Part shown: positions 56,500 through 64,000 of the stretch, piece by piece
How the letters are laid out: the number at the start of each line of letters is the position of its first letter
Position numbering within the stretch: position 1 is the first letter of the stretch
Assembly: GCA_963995505.1 (NCBI GenBank)
Contig: OZ023188.1
Coordinates: 6,758,001 to 6,822,000, forward strand
DNA: 64,000 bases
Direction of reading: 5' to 3'
Origin: Hypericum androsaemum
Lineage: Eukaryota > Streptophyta > Magnoliopsida > Malpighiales > Hypericaceae
Made by a program: the position numbers and the translations under genes
Notes under the pieces: model-generated
Database searches by the model: none
What the model saw: the letters and a program-made list of their open reading frames with translations, nothing else
Told to the model about the DNA's origin: nothing

Positions 56500-59267
56500 T
56501 TAACCTGCTGGCAAGGATACATTTATGTCAGCCGGCTTATTTCTAGCCTCGATTGGCAACGAAGACCAACCATCTGCGTGGAACGAGGATGATGAGAAGT
56601 TATTTTTCGGGCTGGCGCTGGAGATAGGTACAGGAGCAGCAGAGGTGAACATCGTAAATGAGTCGTGCCTCGGTTTCTTCTGTTGCTTTTGCTCGTGCTG
56701 GTTTCCTGCCAAAAAACTCCCTACGACAACCTGATAACAGAGGATATAACAAAAGGTCGGTTAAATCAGGACATTCAGGATTTCAGGTATCTCGCTTCGG
56801 TAAGATAATACGAGGAAGGAAATCAAAGGCCAAACCTGAACGGGACTGGCAGCTATTAGAAGACCTGCAATGCAACCGCCTACAACTCGCCCATCTGGAC
56901 CTGCTAATGAAACGCTCATCCCACCAGATCTGCTTCTTGTTCCCCCTGTTTCGGAGGGCATAAATGAACCAGACAATGACAGTATCTCGAAGCGACCCTA
57001 TACAGAACAAAACAGGAAAAATTAATAAATGAATAGACGATAATAGTCAAAATCCAATGCATAAGGCAATTCCTCGTAACGATCCGATAACGAAAAAAAT
57101 GCAACGGTGAGATCCCATCTTCAAAATTAGTAGAAGCGAACTAAGATGAAGTAAAATTTCATCCATAATTCTATCAGCAAGGGAAACGACTACAATTACT
57201 TAAATATGATCTTAGAACGAGTTGTTGGATGTCTCTTTCCTCACCAACAATGTAAGGAATCAGGATGGAAGGAACAAGGTGAAGTCACTCTCCAAAGTGG
57301 GTAACCACTAAACTTACATATGGAAAACAGAGTGGACCTTATTATTCTTCTAATTCTAGCAGGAAATGTCAGAAATCACCAGTCAGCAACAACATGCTGC
57401 TGTTGTTTTAAGAAAGGGTAACGAATTACCTCGTAGGTAAGTGTACCTCCAGAAGAATCAGGTTGGCGGAGCGTAACACTCGAGATCACACCATTTGCGG
57501 AGAGAATGCATATTGCCCGAGGCCCTTGTTGAGAAAACGATATAATCTTCATGGTAACATCCTAGAAGCCAAAATGAGTAAAGTAAGCACAAATTCTGAA
57601 GGAAAAAACAAAGCAATAAGAAAAAAAAGTGCAGAGCACAATTTCTCATTGCATACCTCTCCAGCATTAACATTGATGACATGGGGAATAAAATTAGCGC
57701 CATCAGAGCATGCTGCCCAGTCACCTACATAGGGAAAACCGTGAATCGGTCGAGCAGATCGAAAAGCTTCATCGTTAACATTCAAATTTACTATGTTAAC
57801 TCATCAGAAAGAAGAACCGAGATGAGCCGGAGGAACTTCTGTGTTCATTTATTTTCCTTCCCCTTTTTATGCCTGATTAAAGGAGCAAGTACAAAATAGA
57901 TTGTTGAAACATTTTCTCCTATCGATTGCCTTAAAACTTTTAATCTATATATGAAACTTCCGACATGGTAACACAGTAAGTTGATCCAAATTAAAGCAGT
58001 CCCTTATTCATAAGTTATGGTTGTTGACTAAAATCACCAAAATCAATCAAGTTAAAACTCATTCCCATAACCATTTTACTTGAATCCTTGTAAAGTGATA
58101 CATATTCAGGGACAAGAACATGACATATATGAAGTCTAACCCCAAAGGCATTAAAATCTTTATTTTGAACCCGAAATTTTAAGACAACAGGTATAAAAAC
58201 ACTGATAACCACATTCGACAAGACGTTCACATATCCCAAACCCGCTTAAAACGGGAAAAAAAAACTGGGGGCTGGGATACACAAAAGTTCAAAGGGAGAG
58301 AGGAAGAGAAAAAGGGCAATCAACAAAAAGAAAACACCATAGGTAAGATTTAACACAACCTCAGCTAAACAAAGAAACAGGTCCAGACCAAATAAAAAAA
58401 CAAAGAAACAGGCGAGAAAGCAGTTGCTTCTGCTTCTAAACAGAAGATCAGGAAACAAAAGGCGTTGACATTTCTCCGACGAAACACGGTTCAAACTGAT
58501 CTCCGCTAAATTCTCCTCCCTCTATAAATAACCCTCTCTCGCATAGAAAGAAACATACAAGTCCCAACACACCCAAACAAACTATAGCACACCCTTTTGA
58601 ACGGCTCCAATCCGGTTCAAACCTGATTAGTCAATCAGCTCACGTCGACACCGAGTTTAAAAAAATTATCTTTTCAAGCCCACACTTGGAACCGAACTTG
58701 CTAAAGTCTTATTAACACAGTGCAAACCCAAGCCAAAAGAACTGTAGTCCAACGAGAGAATGCGTTGTAAATATCCCAGATTCAAATCCAAAACAAGGTA
58801 TCCACTAAATCGGCCCAAAAGAAAAGAGACCCAGAAAGGAGGAGCGGTTCTAAGAGGCCCCAAGTCCTAAAGATCCCATCTTTGGGGGGAAAAAACGAAG
58901 TACCCACGACAGGATTTTAGAAGACCACCCTACCTATGCTCTCCAGCTCGTACTTGGCCTTGTGGCTCACCGGCTTCAACTTCGGCCGCTTCCCGGCGGT
59001 GAAGTCGATCATCGGCTGATGCGGGGCCGCCGTGGAAATCGGCCTCGGAGACAGAGCGACGGCCCCGGAGCCGTCCGGCGCGTACTTCCTGGGCCTTCCG
59101 CGCTTCTTCTTCATCATCGCCACCGCCGGTATGACCGCCGTCGACGGCGGATGTGACGGCGCCGGCGTCGAGTTGAGGTTGTCGGAAATCGGAGCGATTT
59201 GGTACGCCGATGGAGCGTCGGACGTCAACACCTTAACCCCTCCGTTCCCTCCTTCTCTTGCTTCCAT
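56500..59267 (-). CDS. AT-hook nuclear-localised (AHL) protein, five exons
   Basis: Exons (minus strand) 59267-58934, 57724-57657, 57561-57430, 56997-56836 and 56730-56500 join in frame to 308 residues. AHL proteins bind AT-rich DNA and assemble on nuclear matrix regions through a PPC domain. The AT-hook KKKRGRPRKYAPDG lies at about residues 55-68. The PPC domain covers exons 2 to 5: FIPHVINVNAGEDVTMKIIS, GPRAICILSANGVISSVTLR, GRFEILSLSGSF and GCIAGLLIAASPVQVVVGSF. The second hook expected just before the PPC is altered to GKRPKLKPVSHKAKYE, without RGRP. An upstream in-frame ATG at 59294 would add MKRKSKLKE. Intron 1 is 1.2 kb. The C-terminus is a Ser/Pro-rich tail. Confidence 0.88.
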
Positions 59268-59294
59268 TTCCTTCAACTTTGATTTCCTTTTCAA

Positions 59295-60889
59295 AGAAAA
59301 GAGTTAAATTTTTTTTTTCAAATTTACTTGGATTTTTTACGGGATTTTATTTTAATTACTACCTATTTAATTTGCCGGCTAAAATAATCTAAAAACACTA
59401 TTTATTTATTTTTACTGCTTTAGGTTTGATAAGAAAGAATGAGTTGAAGGAAGAAGAGGATTTTAGAGTGTATATTTTTAAATTTCTGGAGATAGATGCA
59501 GCTCAAATTTACAAAAACACAGATAAAAACCATTTTTCAATATTTTTTGAAGAAAAGGAAATTCAGAAAATGAGAAAAGGAACAGTTAATAAGAAGAAAA
59601 AAGCTTTCTCAGAAAAAATAATAAGAAAGAAAAGATGGGGGTTTGGGAAGGAAATAGAGGGAGAGAGAAAGAAATGGAGAATGAAAGTAGGGATTTGGGT
59701 TGTGTAAATCTTGATTTTCTGATTTATGGGTTTGTATGATGAGGAGGAAATTCTGGATTTGGAGGTAGGTATATAAAATCAAAAAAAAGTTTGAATTGGA
59801 TTTTATCTTTATTTATCTGTTTCCTTTTTAAAACAAGTTAAAAAAGACAGGTTTCTTATCTTTCTTATGTAATGTCGGAAATTGTGTCGAGGAAGAGAGG
59901 AGACATTAGAAAAATTAAAAAAGTTGGGGGTATTATAAATTGTTATTTAGAGAAAGGAGTCATGTGTGTAATGATTATAGATATTTGTGATTTTAGTTGG
60001 AATCGGGTAGGCCAAATATATTATATTAGAAGCTGGCAAATGATTCTCTTTTACTTTTCTTTTTGGATTGTTTCTGAATTTCTTTGGATTTTCAAGAGAG
60101 GAAAGTATACGGAATGATATTAAAGTCATCATCCAATTTGGGTTTTTCCTTCAAATATAATCTCTCTTTTATGTATTTTAAATTGATTGTTTAGAGTGAA
60201 TGGCAAGAAAAATTAGGTAAGCTCCGGTGGGGAAGAAATTGTCTAGATTCTAGAAAAAGGCAAAAATAGGAAGGTGGCTATTTTGTATTAGTATTACTAA
60301 ATTATAGACAAAATAATTAGAATAAATTTAATTTAGTCCAATTTTGTCTTATCCTATTCTTCTAATTTCGTTCAGGATATCTATGTAACTCATTCCGAAA
60401 TACCATATAGTATGTGATAAGACATTAATAAGGTTCATATTTCATACCATTCAATGGATAAAACCGGGAAAATCATCTAATTGGAAAAACGACCCTAATA
60501 TTTGGCATTTGTAATATTTGCTTATGATAGAAAATTGTTGTTAGCAATGCAACTAGATTTTTTTCCCCACATTGGGTGCTCAGTAAGGGCAGAAGTACTA
60601 AACGGAGCACACTAAATGGGTCAAGGGTTAGAGAGAAAATATGTAATACTAGAGATTATATAAGAATAATTTTGAAATTTTATTGTTAAATCATAGTGTG
60701 GCGAAAACTTACACACAACATGAAAGACGTCGGCACACCACTTGAAAAACGGTGAGACATGTGGTACATGTCGATTTTGGGACCAGCTTTAGGTCTGAAT
60801 AAAAATTCAGGATCAATCTGACTTGTAAAAAGACCGGGAGCACTTTGGTAATTAAATAGACAATCAAAGAGGAAAAAATTGTTGTTTGT
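59295..60889. other. AHL upstream region and intergenic DNA
   Basis: AT- and GA-rich DNA with no recognisable gene. A Lys/Glu-rich frame at 59426-59707 is low-complexity and lies in the likely AHL promoter or leader. Confidence 0.5.
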
Positions 60890-61170
60890 CGGAGGTGGTG
60901 TACTTGATTAGGATCTTGTAAAGTCGAGGCAAGAGTTAGACTCTTTCTCCGTAAGACGAGATTGCCCCGTATTCAGTGCTTACGGGCTGCGGCAATCGTC
61001 CCAAAGATACAACGACTAGGCTGCTTCCGAGTTCGTAGCACAACAATTCTCGAAGCTTCAGGCGAACCTTGGAAATTCGAAACTTTCTGAGAGAGGGAGA
61101 GAGAGCCTACAATTGCTAACGAATGCTTATGCAAGTTGTAGTGGGGTGAGTGCAAATGATGGGGGAAGGG

Positions 61171-61182
61171 CCTATTTATAGG
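61171..61182 (-). promoter_or_regulatory. LTR TATA box (palindromic CCTATAAATAGG)
   Basis: Minus strand CCTATAAATAGG, about 740 bases from the LTR start, dividing a long U3 from R/U5. Confidence 0.6.
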
Positions 61183-61838
61183 CAAGGATGGCTGGAATCC
61201 GAATGGCTGCCAGGCACTTCCGAGGGGGCACCATGCTCTCACATTTCTGGGAGCCGAGGCACCCTTTTGGACACCAGTTTTCTGGATTCCTGTAGGTGTC
61301 TATTCAGGGCTCCTGGATGCCTGCTAGTGTCTCTACGGCCACAAGCCTTCCAGGCACTCCTCGTGCCTCTTCGGTGGTAATCTGGAAGCTTCCAGGTGCG
61401 CCCAGATCGGGTTATGACCATTTGGAGGGACAGGCCAATGCTCGCACTCCTTCGCGAGGGATCTCGCAACCCTTCGGCCATCTGGATATTCCAGCCCTTC
61501 GTGCCTCTTCGATGACCATCCTGGAAGGCGCTCGCAGCCCCTCGTAGCTTCGCAGCTCTCTCCGAACTCGGGCAAAATACTTAAGGCTCCTCCAGACGAT
61601 GCGCATGTGCCAAGTGCCAAGTGCGTCACAAAGCATCCATTGCGACCTGCATCCAATGCGCCATGCACACACGCACGTGCACGAGCGCATGCTCGTGCTC
61701 GGATGGTCCTTCGCACCATCCTCGCAGGCAGCCTCGGTCGGCTCTTCAGGTGGAACATTTAATGTTATACCAGCTTGGAGCTTCTCCTTATAAACAGGGA
61801 AAATTTCCTTGCGATTTCCGATATGGTAATCCCATCCT

Positions 61839-61892
61839 CAGCTTGGGCTTTCCAACTTGGGCTTTTCAGCTTGGGCCCTTCAGCTTGGGCCA
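61839..61892 (-). repeat. four 14-bp tandem repeats in the LTR U3
   Basis: Ca(g/a)cttgggc-type units start at 61839, 61853, 61867 and 61881. The position near the U3 start is typical of enhancer-like repeats, though function is inferred. Confidence 0.8.
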
Positions 61893-61922
61893 AATGCATT
61901 AAATATGCATTCAAACCCAATA

Positions 61923-61935
61923 ATCCCCCACTTGA
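61923..61935 (-). promoter_or_regulatory. polypurine tract of copia element D
   Basis: Minus strand CAAGTGGGGGAT directly before the LTR. Confidence 0.7.
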
Positions 61936-62468
61936 ATGATGATTAATGCATGCTTACACTTTTAAGAAAAGTTCCAACGAAATATCAATGCATCAAGAAA
62001 GGTAGCTTACGGCTTTGAACCTACCCTAGTAAAATATTATCGAATTTACTTGCTGCTCAGTGAACGCGATGTCTTGAACTTGTAAGCTTTTTTATGTAAA
62101 CCAAGACAATAATATTTACACAATGATATTTCTAATATTCTTTGGTTCTCACGTTGTGTCCGTTTCGGCCATGGACCTTATCTTGGATTCATAAGTATTT
62201 TTTTTTCTTTTGAAGCAGCCTCACTTCACACTTATATAGGTGATCTCCCATCAAGAGTATCCTGCCATACTCCAACTTTTTCTGGTATAGGAATTATTAA
62301 AAGCGTAGATGCTTAACCTTACCACACCTCTGCAGGTTCGTACTTGGGTAGCTTCTGAGAATGGGACAGATTCTAAGTATTCATCTGAACCATCCATAAC
62401 TTAGTTGTCTCATTGAACCAAGTTTGTGGGATCTCCACTCATAATGGTTGAGTTACCGCTATGAACGT

Positions 62469-64000
62469 TCTTTAATGTGTGGATTTTAACCTCATTCCCC
62501 TTACTGCATTGTACCTCTGATCTCTGTTGATTCCTTTCGTCAAAGGATCAGCTATGTTGTCCTTGGACTTCACATAATCAATGGTTATTACTCCACTTGA
62601 GATCAATTGTCTAACGGTGTTATGTCTCCTACGGATGTGTCGAGACTTACCATTATACATAGTACTTTGTACTCTCCCGATTGCAGACATGCTATCACAA
62701 TGTATCAATACAGGGGGCACAGGCTTGTTCTAACACGGAATATGCTCTAGGGAATTTCTGAGCCATTCAGCTTCTTTCCCAGCTTTGTCTAGTGCTATAA
62801 ACTCCGACTCCATGGTGGATCGAGCTATGCACGTTTGTTTAGAAGATTTCCAGGATACAGCTCCTCCACCTATGGTGAACACATAACCACTAGTGGATTT
62901 AGAGTCTTTAGTATCCGATATCCAATTCGCATCACTGTATCCTTCCAATACAGCTGGATACCTCGTATAAAATATGCCATGGTTCATGGTATATTTTAGA
63001 TACTTTAGAACCCTTTCCAGAGCTAGCCAGTGGTCTGGTCCTGGATTGCTCGTGAATCTATTAAGCTTGCTAACTGAGTATGCAATATCAGGGTGTGTAC
63101 AATTTGTTAAGTACATTAGACTCCCGATGATCTTTGCATATTTCAGTTGAGATACTGGGTCACTTCTGTTATTAGCCAAGTGTAGACTCAGGTCTACCGG
63201 AGTCTTAGCCGGAGGTTTGTCAAAAGCATCGAATTTCTTGAGTACATTCTCAATGTAGTGAGATTGTGACAAGACAATTCCTTCAGTCGTCCTAGAGATT
63301 TTAATCCCCAGTATGACGTCAGCTAGACCCATATCTTTCATGTCAAAGTTGTTCTTTAACATATTCTTAGTTTTTATAATAAGATCATTACTGCCTCCCG
63401 TGATTAGCATGTCGTCTACATACAGACATACAATCACATAGGCATCAGGTGTGCCTTTAATGTATACACATTTATCAAACTCATTGATCTTAAAGCCATT
63501 TGACATCATTGTTCTGTCAAATTTCTCATGCCACTGTTTCAGCGCCTGTTTCAGCCCGTATAGTAATTTGACCAGCTTGCATACTTTATGTTCTTGTCCG
63601 GGGGCAACAAACCCTTCAGGTTGTTCCATATATATTTCCTCTTCCAGTTCTCCATTTAGGAAAGCTATTTTTACATCCATCTGATGTATCTCGAGGTTAT
63701 AGAGTGCTGCGACAGCTATGATCACTCTAATGGATGTGATTCTTGTGACCGGTGAATAGGTGTCAAAGAAATCATATCCTTCCTTCTGTTTGAACTCTTT
63801 AGCTACCAACCGAGCTTTGTACTTGTCGATTGATCCATCAGCTTTGTATTTCCTTTTAAGGATCTATTTGCAACCTAAAGGTTTGCAACCTGGTGGAAGA
63901 TGCACGATTTCCCACGTGTGGTTTTGCATGATAGATTCTATCTCACTATTGATAGCTTCTTTCCAGAGAGGAGCATCCGGACTAGATAATGCCTCTTGGA
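62469..64000 (-). pseudogene. copia element D RT-RNase H (two nonsense codons)
   Basis: The minus strand enters at 64000 in the RT N-terminus (WEIVHLPPGCKPLGCK) and meets a TAG at about 63864 where Trp is expected. It continues with [35 protein letters not shown] and [11 protein letters not shown] (about 63411). RNase H follows with [26 protein letters not shown] and LIHCDSMSAI, then IADPLTKG. A second TAG at about 62730 separates EHIPC from the CDSMSAI part in the same frame. The frame ends at about 62472. Confidence 0.88.

Larger units (their letters stand above)
60890..61922 (-). repeat. 3' LTR of copia element D
   Basis: On the minus strand it starts TATTGGGTTTGAATGC at 61922, just after the purine tract (first bases mutated from TG). 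The left limit is approximate because I could not identify the LTR terminus. A palindromic TATA box lies at 61171-61182, consistent with a promoter reading leftward. Confidence 0.6.
60890..64000 (-). mobile_element. Ty1/copia element D, 3' half, cut by the window edge
   Basis: The LTR lies at left (about 60890-61922), a purine tract next to it, and RT-RNase H on the minus strand to 64000. Integrase, protease, gag and the other LTR would lie beyond the window. Confidence 0.8.

Noticed and set aside
59426..59707. Lys/Glu-rich 93-codon frame
   Set aside because: Low-complexity GA-rich DNA upstream of the AHL gene, with no recognisable domain.
61333..61758. 141-codon minus-strand frame
   Set aside because: Located in the GC-rich part of a copia LTR; no homology seen.

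Overview
The window looks like nuclear DNA of a dicot plant. It has introns with GT/AG borders, plant-specific families (an arabinogalactan peptide, a DUF7722 protein, plastid ClpR2, an AHL AT-hook protein), Ty1/copia elements primed by the plant initiator tRNA-Met site TGGTATCAGAGC, and an endogenous badnavirus-like pararetrovirus. I cannot name the species. No operons, CRISPR arrays or bacterial features are present.

Layout. 1-2290 is AT-rich and gene-free. 2291-11748 is one Ty1/copia insertion, proved by its CCCTA target duplication. Its 5' LTR end, gag, protease and most of integrase have been replaced by 6.5 kb of rearranged badnavirus-like sequence, while RT-RNase H and the 3' LTR survive. 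11749-12970 holds an unrecognised relic and a 71-bp tandem repeat. 12971-26134 is a terminal-inverted-repeat DNA element that received a copia insertion. That copia is now a tandem LTR-body-LTR-body-LTR array with an exact 5,764-bp period, and both bodies carry the same stops and the same 806-bp insert. 26482-27026 is a hAT-like MITE.

From 28.5 to 45 kb lies the gene-bearing part: a DUF7722 protein (28546), an arabinogalactan peptide (34795), a twin-CX9C protein (36727, minus), a cornichon homologue (39295) and ClpR2 (42499). Exon structures were worked out by hand, and all exons join in frame. Between them are a full LINE with a 13-bp target duplication, which itself carries an insert with a UMP synthase fragment, and a LINE 3' end split by a MITE. 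45-52.7 kb holds a duplicated gene pair for a small membrane-anchored acidic protein. One copy is killed by a nonsense codon, the other by a 2.6-kb solo LTR whose removal leaves an open 161-codon frame. A TRIM element and a tRNA-derived SINE sit nearby.

53.8-55 kb holds a 4CL-like gene fragment beside a poly-C tract and a 22-bp minisatellite. 56500-59267 (minus) is a five-exon AHL gene. 60.9-64 kb is the 3' half of another copia on the minus strand that runs off the window.

The host genes are independent single transcription units with no evident pathway link: chloroplast proteolysis (ClpR2), ER export (cornichon), cell surface (AGP), mitochondrial intermembrane space (CX9C) and chromatin (AHL). 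The main interest is the nested history of mobile DNA, especially the virus/copia chimera and the three-LTR array.
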